From an uncultured Sulfurovum sp. (GTDB lineage: Bacteria > Campylobacterota > Campylobacteria > Campylobacterales > Sulfurovaceae): 64,000 bases of DNA. The stretch's first letter is position 1. The number at the start of each line of letters is the position of its first letter. Below the pieces are notes generated by a model that saw only the letters and a program-made list of their open reading frames with translations, was not told where the DNA came from and did not search any database. Shown here piece by piece: positions 54,065 through 63,243 of this stretch. Made by a program: the position numbers and the translations under genes. The stretch spans positions 109,029 through 173,028 of the forward strand of contig CACVAS010000058.1 of NCBI GenBank assembly GCA_902727855.1, read 5' to 3'.

Positions 54065-54541
54065 TTACTTACAAGACTTCGTAGTTTCTTTAGAAAGTGC
54101 TATCCATTTCGTTCTTTGCTCAGGTGTTAAGATATTAAAGACTTTCTCCATACCTTCAGCCCTTTTTTCTAACCTAGTTTCTTTTTTAGATTCCATCATT
54201 TTACGCTTAGCATCAAACTTTTTAGTCATATGTGCTTTAAACGCTGCTTTATCAAAACTCTCTGCCGTCATAAACTGACTCATGTCTGGTTTCATTTCAG
54301 CTCTCATAGCTTTTCTATTTTCTTTCATGGCTTCTCTTTTAGCCTCACGCTCTGCCTTACGCTCTTTTTTCAATGTTTTCAGTGCACTTTTTTGCTCAGA
54401 AGTAAGATCAAGTTGTTTAACAACTTTCATCATGCCATCTCTATGTTTATCACCTTTATGTCCAGCACATCCACCAAATGCTAAAAGTGTTGCTGTACCA
54501 AGTCCTAAAGTTAAAAGTATTGCTCTTGTTGTTTTTTTCAT
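54065..54541 (-). CDS. Spy/CpxP-like periplasmic protein
   Basis: A 158-residue protein with a signal peptide and lipobox-like LLAFGGC (Cys near residue 24; Phe at -3 makes lipidation uncertain). The mature part is a very basic, helical protein with two LTxxQ-type motifs, LTSEQKSAL and LTPEQRTKW, the mark of the Spy/CpxP family. Such proteins are chaperone or sensor inhibitors in envelope stress. ATG 54541, spaced 6 bp from AAGGA, is preferred over 54544. The gene is directly upstream of a two-component pair, as cpxP is beside cpxRA. Confidence 0.82.
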   Translation of the reverse strand: MKKTTRAILLTLGLGTATLLAFGGCAGHKGDKHRDGMMKVVKQLDLTSEQKSALKTLKKERKAEREAKREAMKENRKAMRAEMKPDMSQFMTAESFDKAAFKAHMTKKFDAKRKMMESKKETRLEKRAEGMEKVFNILTPEQRTKWIALSKETTKSCK

Positions 54542-54681
54542 CATATATCCTTCATGTTTATATTCGTGTTTCTCATGTTTGAGATGTTGTAAGTATAAAG
54601 CATGTTTGTAAATTTGTTGTGAATACATTGTAAATCAATGTAAATAAGAAAACGTAGGAGTATCTCCCTCCTACTTCTATG

Positions 54682-56520
54682 TTAACCCAAGGTAACAGTC
54701 TGCTGTCCTATCTCTTTATAACGTGCATAATAATGTTCTACAAATGCCATAACCTTCTCATTTTTGGGCAAATAGACCCCATCTCTCTTCACCGTATATT
54801 GGCTAAGGTACACATTTGCATCTACTTTATTAAGATAATTTTCTGCTAAGTCTTTATATGCTGACTGATATGCTTCTTTCATCGCTTCGTATTTAGCGTA
54901 GTCAATTTTCACTTGTTCATCATACATGATGATACCCGAACCAAACAAAATGTCTAAATGTATAAGCCCTTCACAATAGTAAGGCAATACTTCTCCCACT
55001 TCACGCCAAGCCATGAGTCCTACTGCACGAGAGACCACATCATCAACAATGTGTTTTTTAAGTGCATCTTTTTCATTGTGAAAAAATGCCATTAAGCCTC
55101 CAGCAGTAGCCTTAAACTCCTCTATGTTTTTAAACTGTCCTGAACCATTCATCTTCATTTCAGTATCTGAGTCTATCCATAAAATGTGTCCATACTCATG
55201 CCCTACAGTAGAAATATCATATATCTCTTGCCAAAGCTTAGGATTGGTATCTATCAGTATTCTTTGTGCTTGGACAAATGCTTCCCCCATCATCTCCACA
55301 TTAAGCTTCATCATTGGTTTTGACTTTTTAGACTCCATCACAAAGTCAGCATATGCAAAGATTTTTTTACCTAGTTCTGCTGAGACTTGTTCATCATTTG
55401 GTACTACCTGTGCAGAGAAAAGCCCATTAAACTCTGCAGCGTAGTAAAGTATAGGTTGACCTATATAAAGTTGTGTTTCATCTACTTGTGTCAAATTCTT
55501 AGCCATTGTCTTTTGCGCATCACTGCCAAACGCTGCTGCCATGCTTGAAGCAAAATCTTTAATATTTTGACGCGTAGGAGAGCCCTCTTGTAAATTAGGA
55601 TTAACTATGCGCAAGTCCCACTCTAAAGCCACTGCTTTTCTGTAGTGGTCTTCATAGTACTCTAACGGATGCCCTACTTGAAGAGGTGTTTTAACCGCCA
55701 TCCATTTTCTGTCTACCTCAGCCCATTTACCTATAAGTTCATTAGGATTTGTATGTTCAAATGCTTCTTTAATGGCGCTAAAATACGCTATCCACTCTGT
55801 TTTTTGCTCAAAAACATCATCTTCATGTTGAGACAATAGGGCTATGAGTTGTTCTAGTGCAACTGTTACCTGTGCAACCTCTTTAGGAAACGCCTTTGCA
55901 TAAGCAACACTTTTGTAACCAGTATCTTCTTTTTGCAATACTGAGTAACATCTATCACCCACACAACCACTCTCGTCTGTGTCTAACAAAGACTCACCTT
56001 GAAGCATTTCAAACACCTTTGCATCATCGGCATTAAACATTTCATTCAGTTCAAGGTTTACAGTGTGAATAATATGATCTGTCCAGTGACTCTGCCACTG
56101 ACTCATAGCCACACCTACTGTGTGCACCCCTAACATTAGAGAGCGATAGAAAGGTGTCAGTAACCCTTCCGCTTCAACCCAGTTTATGAAAGACTCATGC
56201 CGATTAATATGCATCGTACTCACAAAACCGTATGCCAACTCTTTTTTGACATTACACTCTTCTTTACTCAAGCCACTTTTGACTAACACTTCTACTAAAA
56301 CATCTTCACGCAAATTGACGACGCGCGTCAACGCAGCCATCTGCGACTCTTTATCTTTTGGTAATTCCATGAGTGTCAAAAAGGCATCCACCACCTTTTG
56401 TGCTCTTTCATGGACTTTACTTTTATCTAAAAGGTCATAATAACTGTTAAGTTCAGCCTGTCTAGTTTGCAACTCATCGTAGATGGTCTGTAGGTCTTGC
56501 ATAAATTGTTGTTTGTTCAT
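54682..56520 (-). CDS. ciaB: CiaB-family protein with metallopeptidase motif
   Basis: A 612-residue protein, the length of campylobacterotal CiaB (Campylobacter invasion antigen B, about 610). The zinc motif HEYGH (near residue 440) is followed by a second glutamate motif, EEFKATAGG, about 30 residues on, the gluzincin layout seen also in dipeptidyl peptidase III. No signal peptide is seen, so it is likely a cytoplasmic peptidase, or an exported one without a classical signal. CiaB is studied as an invasion factor in Campylobacter; in an environmental organism a housekeeping peptidase role is more plausible (inference). Its ATG overlaps the RhuM stop (TAATG). Confidence 0.82.
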   Translation of the reverse strand: MNKQQFMQDLQTIYDELQTRQAELNSYYDLLDKSKVHERAQKVVDAFLTLMELPKDKESQMAALTRVVNLREDVLVEVLVKSGLSKEECNVKKELAYGFVSTMHINRHESFINWVEAEGLLTPFYRSLMLGVHTVGVAMSQWQSHWTDHIIHTVNLELNEMFNADDAKVFEMLQGESLLDTDESGCVGDRCYSVLQKEDTGYKSVAYAKAFPKEVAQVTVALEQLIALLSQHEDDVFEQKTEWIAYFSAIKEAFEHTNPNELIGKWAEVDRKWMAVKTPLQVGHPLEYYEDHYRKAVALEWDLRIVNPNLQEGSPTRQNIKDFASSMAAAFGSDAQKTMAKNLTQVDETQLYIGQPILYYAAEFNGLFSAQVVPNDEQVSAELGKKIFAYADFVMESKKSKPMMKLNVEMMGEAFVQAQRILIDTNPKLWQEIYDISTVGHEYGHILWIDSDTEMKMNGSGQFKNIEEFKATAGGLMAFFHNEKDALKKHIVDDVVSRAVGLMAWREVGEVLPYYCEGLIHLDILFGSGIIMYDEQVKIDYAKYEAMKEAYQSAYKDLAENYLNKVDANVYLSQYTVKRDGVYLPKNEKVMAFVEHYYARYKEIGQQTVTLG

Positions 56521-57542
56521 TATTGTGTGTCCTTATTGAGTAACTTTTTCATCTCTTTGTCGAAATCAGACTCTATTTTTTGTATTTTATTAAACTCATC
56601 ATACTCTTTAAAAGCTTTTTCCTTTGCTTGAGCATGAGAAACCTTACCATAACCTTCAAGCACTTGAAATTCATTAAACTCTAAAAATTTATTAACCGAT
56701 GTACTAACATCTTTCATGCTTAACTCTTGACGATTTTCAATAATTCTTTCAATATAGTCAAAGTATGCGCCGATAGTTCTTTCTAGCTTTTTAATGTCTT
56801 CTTCTTGAAGATAATTCTTTGCTATGGCTGTATCTGATTTGAGTACTCTACCATCAGGTGAGTTTTTCCAAGAAGTTAAACCCATATTTGGTTTTTTAAT
56901 GTTTGCGCTTTCATGCACTATCTCAGCAGCTGTTTTACCAATAATAGCATAATGAAATTTATTTTGTACAGTTGCATAAAAATCTTTAGTTGTTTGTGCA
57001 TTTTTATCATAATCAAAACTACATTCTGCGAATATATCGGTTATTTGTTGATAGATGCGTCTTTCACTTGCCCTAATAGAGCGGACTCTTTCAAGAAGCT
57101 CTTTAAAATAGTCTTTTCCAAAGTATTGACCATTTTTCATTCTATCATCATCCATGGCAAAGCCTTTGATGATGTACTCTCTTAGTATTTTAGTAGCCCA
57201 TATACGAAACTGCGTAGCTTGAGAAGAATTTACTCTATAACCAACAGAAAGAATAGCATCAAGATTATAAACATTGACATCTCTTTTTACTTCTCTTTTT
57301 CCCTCAGTTTGAACTATTGGGAATTTCCCAATAGTTGCACCTTTTTCTAACTCATGACTTTTATAGATATTTTTAAGATGTTCATTTATGGTTGAGACAT
57401 CTACACCAAAAAGCTCAGCCATTCTCTTTTGAGGTAGCCAGACCGTTTCATTGTGCATAAAAATCTCTACTTTTACATCGCTGTTTACAGTAGTGTAAAG
57501 TAAAAATTCTGTGAGTTCATCTTTTATTGTTAGGTTATTCAT
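56520..57542 (-). CDS. RhuM-family protein
   Basis: A 340-residue protein of the RhuM (Salmonella pathogenicity island 3) family. The N-terminal half has VWLPQKRMAELFGVDVSTINEHLKN, a phage-regulator-like helix-turn-helix, and ATQFRIWATKILREYIIKGF; the C-terminal half is helical. Such proteins are common in mobile and defence islands; biochemical role unknown. It lies 44 bp downstream of an ABC-3C ATPase gene and overlaps ciaB by one base, so it could be an added component of that system. Confidence 0.87.
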   Translation of the reverse strand: MNNLTIKDELTEFLLYTTVNSDVKVEIFMHNETVWLPQKRMAELFGVDVSTINEHLKNIYKSHELEKGATIGKFPIVQTEGKREVKRDVNVYNLDAILSVGYRVNSSQATQFRIWATKILREYIIKGFAMDDDRMKNGQYFGKDYFKELLERVRSIRASERRIYQQITDIFAECSFDYDKNAQTTKDFYATVQNKFHYAIIGKTAAEIVHESANIKKPNMGLTSWKNSPDGRVLKSDTAIAKNYLQEEDIKKLERTIGAYFDYIERIIENRQELSMKDVSTSVNKFLEFNEFQVLEGYGKVSHAQAKEKAFKEYDEFNKIQKIESDFDKEMKKLLNKDTQ

Positions 57543-57586
57543 TTTATATCCATCTAAAGATTTGATTTTAAATATAACTTAAATTA

Positions 57587-59287
57587 TTAACCAAAAGCTT
57601 CACCAAAAAATCTATATTCAGGTTCTTTATCATAAAGTTCCAAAATAATATGTTTTTGAATAAACTCTTTCTCTTCATCTGTTAAAATTGTTTGTTGTAA
57701 AATTTCTTTGAATGAGTTGTCACCAATATTGATAAAGTATTGTAAGTCATATTTTTTTATAAGCTCTATAATGACTTTAAATATCATAGCTTTTTGTCGC
57801 CCATCCATTTCTGAGAAGATAAACCCATCATGAGCCAAAAAGTTTAAAATACTTTTATTCATTTTATACAGTAGAACATCATAACAAAAGATTCCTACAT
57901 TACCTACACTTTGACCACCATCACCATCTATATCAATAAAAATATCATATAAGTATTTTGCTTGCTTTGCCTCTTTAATTTTAAGTGAGCCACCATGATG
58001 ATCATAGAATTTTTTAACAATAAACCTAAATTCATCTTCTATGTTTTCAAGATACTCTTTCTCTTTCTCTAAATATAGAATACTTTTTTGTTTTACTGTT
58101 GTACTTTTAACATCTAGTTCACTTTTTTCTATGCTAAACTCTGACAATAACTTTTGATATTTGGTAAGCTTTTCGATCTCCTGATAAAGATTTTTAATTT
58201 TTTCTTCTATCGCATGATACTCTTCTAATGCACCTGTAGTATCCAATAGTGCTAGTTTAGCATCTCTGTTTTCAGATACAAAATCATGCTTCTTTGTTAA
58301 TTCATCTTGTTCAAGAGTTAGCTCTTTTATTTCAATTTGTATTCTATTTTTTCTATTACCTATTAGTGTATTATGAAATTTTTGGGCATCATTTAATCTC
58401 TTTACTACCTTATCATCAAAAAAGAATTCAGCTTCTTTATAAAGATTTGTAATCTCATTAGGATTAATATCAATATTTTCAGAAGCTAGTAAGTTTTGTT
58501 GCTTTTTTTGCAATGAATTTTTACCTTTTTGTATAGCATTACGTATATCATTAAGTTGTTCTGTTAGTTCATCAGCTTCAACTTTAATAGTATCATAGTT
58601 CTGTGCTATTACAAAACTCTTTTTATCTTCAATTAATTGAATATATTCATCTTTTAAATCTTTTAAGTTAACTTTATCAAGAGCATCTTGATACTCTTTA
58701 ATAAACTTTTGAGCATTTTCAAGTTTTGAAATCTGATCTTTGATTTTGAAGTTTTCTTCTACTAAAACTGTATCAATATGTAAAAGTTTTAGATTATTAA
58801 GTCGTTGAGGATAATCAGTTAAAGGCATCCCCTGTTGTCGTATTGGATTACTATAATAATCACCACCAAATCTCCGTGAAAATGAGTTAAACACATGTCT
58901 AAATGATAGATCACTATTGTCTTCAAAAAATATTTTATTTAATTCTTCAGTGTAATTTTTTTGAGCAATTTCTACATCATTAATATAAAACTTAGGGTTT
59001 GAGAAATCTTTTTTTATTTCATAGTCTTTTCCACTATGATTAAAATATAGGTAAAATATTCCATAAGTTGATAAAAAATCTTTGAGTTTTTTCTCTTTAG
59101 GGTTTTTTGTATCTAACTTAGCTCCAAACATGAGTTGAACTAGCGTTAAGGTTAAACTTTTACCAATACTATTAATTGTTTTTTTCTCTTCTTCTGTTAA
59201 CTGTAGTCCAGCAACAATATTGAGAGTTGGCGTAAAATTTAATGTTTTAAAGTTTAGATTATCAGATGTTAATTGTAATAGTTTCAT
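57587..59287 (-). CDS. DUF2326 ATPase of an ABC-three-component system
   Basis: A 566-residue SMC/Rad50-like ABC ATPase. A Walker A-like NSIGKSLTL lies near residue 41, long coiled coils run from about 170 to 420, and the DUF2326 C terminus has FLAHDGFIFSEMDGRQK, with the Walker B aspartate. DUF2326 ATPases are the core of ABC-3C conflict systems, in which they probably sense invading DNA or DNA ends and license an effector. It overlaps the middle-component gene by 26 bp, upstream, and is the third gene of the operon. Confidence 0.87.
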   Translation of the reverse strand: MKLLQLTSDNLNFKTLNFTPTLNIVAGLQLTEEEKKTINSIGKSLTLTLVQLMFGAKLDTKNPKEKKLKDFLSTYGIFYLYFNHSGKDYEIKKDFSNPKFYINDVEIAQKNYTEELNKIFFEDNSDLSFRHVFNSFSRRFGGDYYSNPIRQQGMPLTDYPQRLNNLKLLHIDTVLVEENFKIKDQISKLENAQKFIKEYQDALDKVNLKDLKDEYIQLIEDKKSFVIAQNYDTIKVEADELTEQLNDIRNAIQKGKNSLQKKQQNLLASENIDINPNEITNLYKEAEFFFDDKVVKRLNDAQKFHNTLIGNRKNRIQIEIKELTLEQDELTKKHDFVSENRDAKLALLDTTGALEEYHAIEEKIKNLYQEIEKLTKYQKLLSEFSIEKSELDVKSTTVKQKSILYLEKEKEYLENIEDEFRFIVKKFYDHHGGSLKIKEAKQAKYLYDIFIDIDGDGGQSVGNVGIFCYDVLLYKMNKSILNFLAHDGFIFSEMDGRQKAMIFKVIIELIKKYDLQYFINIGDNSFKEILQQTILTDEEKEFIQKHIILELYDKEPEYRFFGEAFG

Positions 59288-59492
59288 TGTCTATCCTCAC
59301 TTTACTTATCATATATAAAAAATTTAAACTCAACATTATTTTTTCTAATGACACTTCTTTGTGGTATATTTTATTAACTTTAACATGTATTTCATCTATA
59401 TTGAGTTTATTGTCACTAAGCACTTTTAATACAAATGCCGAGATACTAAAGAGTGAATCAACTGGTTGAATGATTTTAGTAGGCATCAACAT
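59262..59492 (-). CDS. ABC-3C middle component 6 (MC6)
   Basis: A 76-residue winged-helix-like protein: LMPTKIIQPVDSLFSISAFVLKVL, then KEVSLEKIMLSLNFLYMISKVRI. This PTKhhxPxxSL / SFDxFxxALxLLY pattern is the MC6 middle component of ABC-3C systems, thought to bridge the effector and the ATPase. It overlaps both neighbours (7 bp with SMEK, 26 bp with the ATPase). Confidence 0.83.
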   Translation of the reverse strand: MLMPTKIIQPVDSLFSISAFVLKVLSDNKLNIDEIHVKVNKIYHKEVSLEKIMLSLNFLYMISKVRIDNETITINI

Positions 59493-60481
59493 ATCTCATC
59501 CACTCCCACATCACATAGCTCAAAGAAATAAGCTATAATAATCCATGCTATATTCATAGAGTTAAAATCATTAATCTCTATACTATTTTCTATCTTTTGA
59601 TGAAGTTTATTAATCAGTTTATTAAAGTCAACTTTATGACTAGAGGCAATATCTTGAAGTTCATAAGTTTTTTTATCTACAATGTCTTTTTTTGATACTT
59701 TTTTCTCTAGCCCTTGTATTAATATTCTTTTATACAAGTCATTAATAATATAATCTTTTAAATCAGTTAATAAATTATCTTCTTCTTTAAAGCTATCAAT
59801 AGTAACTCGATAATCTAACCCTTCATTGATTTTTGATGCGATTCTTAAATTAATTGAATTCAATTCTAATTTTTCATTAGTATCAATAGTCCCAAAGTCA
59901 TCATCAAAATCTATTGTTATATTTTTCTTTTCTTGAAGTAAATGTTTGAATATAAGATCTAGTACGATATTGTCTGTATATTTATCAGCTGTTTTAAGAA
60001 AAAACTTTTGATTCAGTTTAATAAGCTTATCAGTTTCTAAAGCTTCAATATCTTTTAATAAGTCAGTATAGTCAAATAAGTACTTTTCTATCTCTATTTG
60101 ATATTCATTTTTAAAATATTCTTTTGTCTCTTTTTGAAACTTTGACTTTTCCAAGAGAAAAAATATTTTTAAGTCATGAGCCTTATATTTTGTTTTTTTT
60201 ATTTTTTGTAAAGTATTTTCAACTTTTTCTTTTGTTCTTGTTGTAGTAATCTGATAAGCTATTTCAAAGTTTGACAAATCAACAGCAGGGCTATTTCCTG
60301 TTTCAAAATTTGTATTTATTAAATTTAAACCATATACAAAATTAAAAATATCACGAAACCAGTTTTCTCCATGAATATTCAATGATTGGTCATTAACTAA
60401 TTGATGTTGTTCAATATCATAACGAGTAATTGCCAATACTCGACTAATATTATCAAAAGCAATTTTTCTTTCATCAATCAT
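59486..60481 (-). CDS. SMEK-domain effector of the ABC-3C system
   Basis: A 331-residue protein with an N-terminal SMEK domain: GENWFRDIFNFVYGLNLINTNF and AVDLSNFEIAYQITTTRTKEKV (about residues 37-95). The D-x-n-(E/Q)-x-T/K order is like restriction-endonuclease folds, and SMEK is regarded as a probable nuclease effector in ABC-3C systems. The C-terminal part is helical with no recognised domain. First gene of the operon, 80 bp after the end of rdgB. Confidence 0.82.
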   Translation of the reverse strand: MIDERKIAFDNISRVLAITRYDIEQHQLVNDQSLNIHGENWFRDIFNFVYGLNLINTNFETGNSPAVDLSNFEIAYQITTTRTKEKVENTLQKIKKTKYKAHDLKIFFLLEKSKFQKETKEYFKNEYQIEIEKYLFDYTDLLKDIEALETDKLIKLNQKFFLKTADKYTDNIVLDLIFKHLLQEKKNITIDFDDDFGTIDTNEKLELNSINLRIASKINEGLDYRVTIDSFKEEDNLLTDLKDYIINDLYKRILIQGLEKKVSKKDIVDKKTYELQDIASSHKVDFNKLINKLHQKIENSIEINDFNSMNIAWIIIAYFFELCDVGVDEIC

Positions 60482-60561
60482 AAACTTATTCCTTAAAAGA
60501 TTATTTGTATTTTATCATCAATAGTCTAATGCGTACATAATTATTTTAACTCATATTGTGA

Positions 60562-61152
60562 TTACTTCCCCATCAACATCCCAATAATCGGCTTAGCCAA
60601 AGCCAAAGCCTTCCCACGATGTGAAATCTCTGATTTTACACTATCGTCTAACTCACCTAATGTTTCATTAAAGCCAGAAGGCACAAACATAGGGTCATAC
60701 CCAAACCCTTTGTCTCCTCTGGTTGTGGCTAGCACGTCACCATGCATCCAGCCATGTACGACGTACTCACCATATTTACAAACAATGGCAATAGCCGCAG
60801 TGTAATACGCAGGTGTTGACTCAACACCTTTAGCTTTTACTTCATCCACAAGCTTATACAGATTGTCTTTATCGGTCACATCTTCACCTGCATAGCGTGC
60901 AGAGTAGATACCTGGTGCCCCGTTAAGTATAGGGAGTGAAATACCAGAGTCATCTGCAATGACCAAATACTCCTCACCGAGTTTTTCATAGATAGCGCGT
61001 GCTTTAATCAGTGCATTTTGGGCAAAAGTATCTCCATCCTCAACGATATCAAATTCACCTAAAAGATCAGAAAAAGGTATGACTTCATCTTCACACATTT
61101 TTTTAAATTCACGTAATTTGCCTTTGTTTCCTGTTGCCAAAACCAGTTTCAT
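60562..61152 (-). CDS. rdgB: XTP/dITP diphosphatase RdgB
   Basis: A 196-residue house-cleaning pyrophosphatase of the Ham1 family. It begins [15 protein letters not shown], and [10 protein letters not shown] (near residue 68) and [13 protein letters not shown] follow; [11 protein letters not shown] and SHRGKALA near the C terminus complete the pattern. It hydrolyses non-canonical purine triphosphates. ATG 61152 is preferred to the TTG at 61155. It is divergent from the transporter at 61212. Confidence 0.95.
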   Translation of the reverse strand: MKLVLATGNKGKLREFKKMCEDEVIPFSDLLGEFDIVEDGDTFAQNALIKARAIYEKLGEEYLVIADDSGISLPILNGAPGIYSARYAGEDVTDKDNLYKLVDEVKAKGVESTPAYYTAAIAIVCKYGEYVVHGWMHGDVLATTRGDKGFGYDPMFVPSGFNETLGELDDSVKSEISHRGKALALAKPIIGMLMGK

Positions 61153-61173
61153 CAACTCTTAACCTTTTAGTAC

Positions 61174-61179
61174 TATAAT
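61174..61179 (+). promoter_or_regulatory. -10 element (TATAAT) in the rdgB-yajR gap
   Basis: A perfect TATAAT lies 33 bp before the transporter start and reads towards it. A GGAG ribosome binding site stands at 61200-61203. Confidence 0.5.
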
Positions 61180-61211
61180 AAGACAAATTTTACCCTATTG
61201 GAGATATTAAC

Positions 61212-62543
61212 ATGATTAAACAGATTTTACCACTAAGCCTCATCGTCGCCTTACGTTTTTTTGGGCTTTTTATCGTTCTGCCCGTACTTTCTATCTATGC
61301 ATTAGATATGGAAGGTGCTACACCGTTTCTAGCAGGTCTCGTTGTAGGTGGGTATGCGCTGACACAAGCAGCTTTTCAAGTACCCTTTGGGCTTATGAGT
61401 GACAAGGTAGGTCGTAAAAAAACATTACTTTTTGGTCTTATTATTTTCATCATAGGTTCAGTTATTGCGGCAATGAGTGACAACATCTATATGCTCTTAG
61501 TTGGTCGTTTTTTACAAGGTGCAGGTGCTATCGGTTCTGTGGTCTCTGCTATGGTAGCTGACCTCGTTAAAGAAGAGCAACGTGCCAATGCGATGGCGAT
61601 ACTTGGCGGTACTATTGCTCTAAGCTTTGCAGCTGCGATGATCATCGCTCCACTTGTAGGCGGATACTGGGGTATAGACAAACTCTTTTGGCTGACTGCT
61701 GTGTTATCTGCCTTTTCTATACTAATTCTTTTTACTGCTGTACCTCAACCACCTAAAATTGTTCACTCTTACTCAGAAGAACAATCTAAAATGTCAGAAG
61801 TCTTCAAAGACAAAGCGCTGACACGTATGTACATTACGTTTCTTTTCCATTCAAGCATTATGACAATGGCATTTTTCATCATACCCCTTGTTATGACACA
61901 AACACTTGCAGAAGGTGGTTTTGGTTGGGAAAAAGCAGAACTTTGGAAAGTCTACTTACCTGCAATGATCTTTGGCTTCCTTGCCCTCGCACCTGCAGCA
62001 ATCTTTGGTGAGAAATATGGTAAAGGTAAAGAGATATTTATGATATCAGTCGCTTTCATACTCTTTGCTTTTCTCGCTATGGGTTTTGCTTCAAGTCCAT
62101 CACTCTTTATTTTTGGAGTCGTACTTTTCTTTATAGGGTTCAACATGTTTGAGCCACTCTTACAAAGTTTTGTAGCCAAGTTTGCCAAAGTACACCAAAA
62201 AGGTGCTGCGTTGGGTGTGGCAAATACCTTTGCTTACACGGGTATCTTTCTTGGGGGTCTTGTTGCAGGTTGGCTCATGCAACACTACGACAGAAGTACA
62301 CTCGCACTTGTAGTCGCTGCACTTTCTGTAGTATGGTTCATTTGGGTAGCTACTATGCCTAGTCCTAACAATAGAGGAAATGTCTACCTTTCACTTGACA
62401 TCTTCGACAGAGACCGTGTTGCAGCGTTAACAGATCATGAGGCCATTGTAGAGAGCTATGTGAATGAAACCGAGCACATTGCCGTTGTCAAATATGATAA
62501 AGATCTCATAGATGAAGATGAAGTAAGAGGTATGCTCAGTTAA
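61212..62543 (+). CDS. yajR: YajR-like major facilitator transporter with YAM domain
   Basis: A 443-residue transporter with twelve helices, the MFS motif A GLMSDKVGRKK (near residue 60), and after the last helix a C-terminal ferredoxin-like domain of about 55 residues (VYLSLDIFDRDRVAALTDHE ... VVKYDKDLIDEDEVRGML), as in E. coli YajR (YAM domain). Substrate unknown. Its stop overlaps the next gene start by one base (TAATG). Confidence 0.85.
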   Translation: MIKQILPLSLIVALRFFGLFIVLPVLSIYALDMEGATPFLAGLVVGGYALTQAAFQVPFGLMSDKVGRKKTLLFGLIIFIIGSVIAAMSDNIYMLLVGRFLQGAGAIGSVVSAMVADLVKEEQRANAMAILGGTIALSFAAAMIIAPLVGGYWGIDKLFWLTAVLSAFSILILFTAVPQPPKIVHSYSEEQSKMSEVFKDKALTRMYITFLFHSSIMTMAFFIIPLVMTQTLAEGGFGWEKAELWKVYLPAMIFGFLALAPAAIFGEKYGKGKEIFMISVAFILFAFLAMGFASSPSLFIFGVVLFFIGFNMFEPLLQSFVAKFAKVHQKGAALGVANTFAYTGIFLGGLVAGWLMQHYDRSTLALVVAALSVVWFIWVATMPSPNNRGNVYLSLDIFDRDRVAALTDHEAIVESYVNETEHIAVVKYDKDLIDEDEVRGMLS

Positions 62544-63229
62544 TGGAACATCTAAAACCTAATTTTATCCCAGACTTAGAACATATACTAAGCTCTCATA
62601 CCGTTTTAATGGATGTTAAAAAAAATTTACACACCCTCTTTGCAAAAACACCCTATGGGTGCGAGAAAGACTACCCCGTAGCCATTGTACATGAAACAAT
62701 GCGCATTAAAGAAGAGTGTGTCTTAGAGTACTTTAAAAAAAACCATTTACTGGGTGAAGAAGGTCTTACCTATGGTGACTACCCACGCAGTGACCTAGAA
62801 AGACTCTCCCTCCATGCGCCAAAGTACATCCAAAATGTAGGCTTTATGCTTTCAACAACTAAAGATATGCCAGAACCTACTTTTTTTAACAAGTTCAAAC
62901 ATGACTACTGGAAAAAAATAACCTCAAGTGAAGGTTTAGAAGCTGTCATCGACATCTCTACACTCACACCAAGCACAAGTAAGTGTGAAGCCGAAGATGC
63001 GCTCCGTGCGATCATACGTAAACGTAAAGAAGTCCACCAACTCAAAAAGATAGCATTTGTGTGGATAGTCGAAATTAAAGGTGAAAATACACAAATAGCC
63101 CCAGTCATGCAACATTACTTTGAAGATGAAACGATGATAGTCAAAAATGCTGGAAAAACATTTTATGTAGGGTGGAGTGCTCCGTTACAAGATATTAATA
63201 TGAGATATTTTGTTTGTCCGCCTGAGTAA
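62543..63229 (+). CDS. Hypothetical protein coupled to yajR
   Basis: A 228-residue soluble protein without signal peptide or membrane helix. An N-terminal helical region is followed by a mixed alpha/beta part with a charged helix (CEAEDALRAIIRKRKEVHQLKK) and a C-terminal strand (FYVGWSAPLQDINMRYFVCPPE). The start overlaps the yajR stop (TAATG), so the two are translationally coupled. No family recognised. It converges with the MreB-like gene with 14 bp between stops. Confidence 0.65.
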   Translation: MEHLKPNFIPDLEHILSSHTVLMDVKKNLHTLFAKTPYGCEKDYPVAIVHETMRIKEECVLEYFKKNHLLGEEGLTYGDYPRSDLERLSLHAPKYIQNVGFMLSTTKDMPEPTFFNKFKHDYWKKITSSEGLEAVIDISTLTPSTSKCEAEDALRAIIRKRKEVHQLKKIAFVWIVEIKGENTQIAPVMQHYFEDETMIVKNAGKTFYVGWSAPLQDINMRYFVCPPE

Positions 63230-63243
63230 CTTATATTGACAAA

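Noticed and set aside
53779-54084. 101-codon plus-strand open frame opposite the response regulator gene
   Set aside because: It is an antisense shadow; composition is serine-rich and no start signal is present.
54282-54611. 109-codon plus-strand open frame opposite the Spy-like gene
   Set aside because: Antisense to a lysine-rich gene, giving a phenylalanine/serine-rich product without a ribosome binding site.
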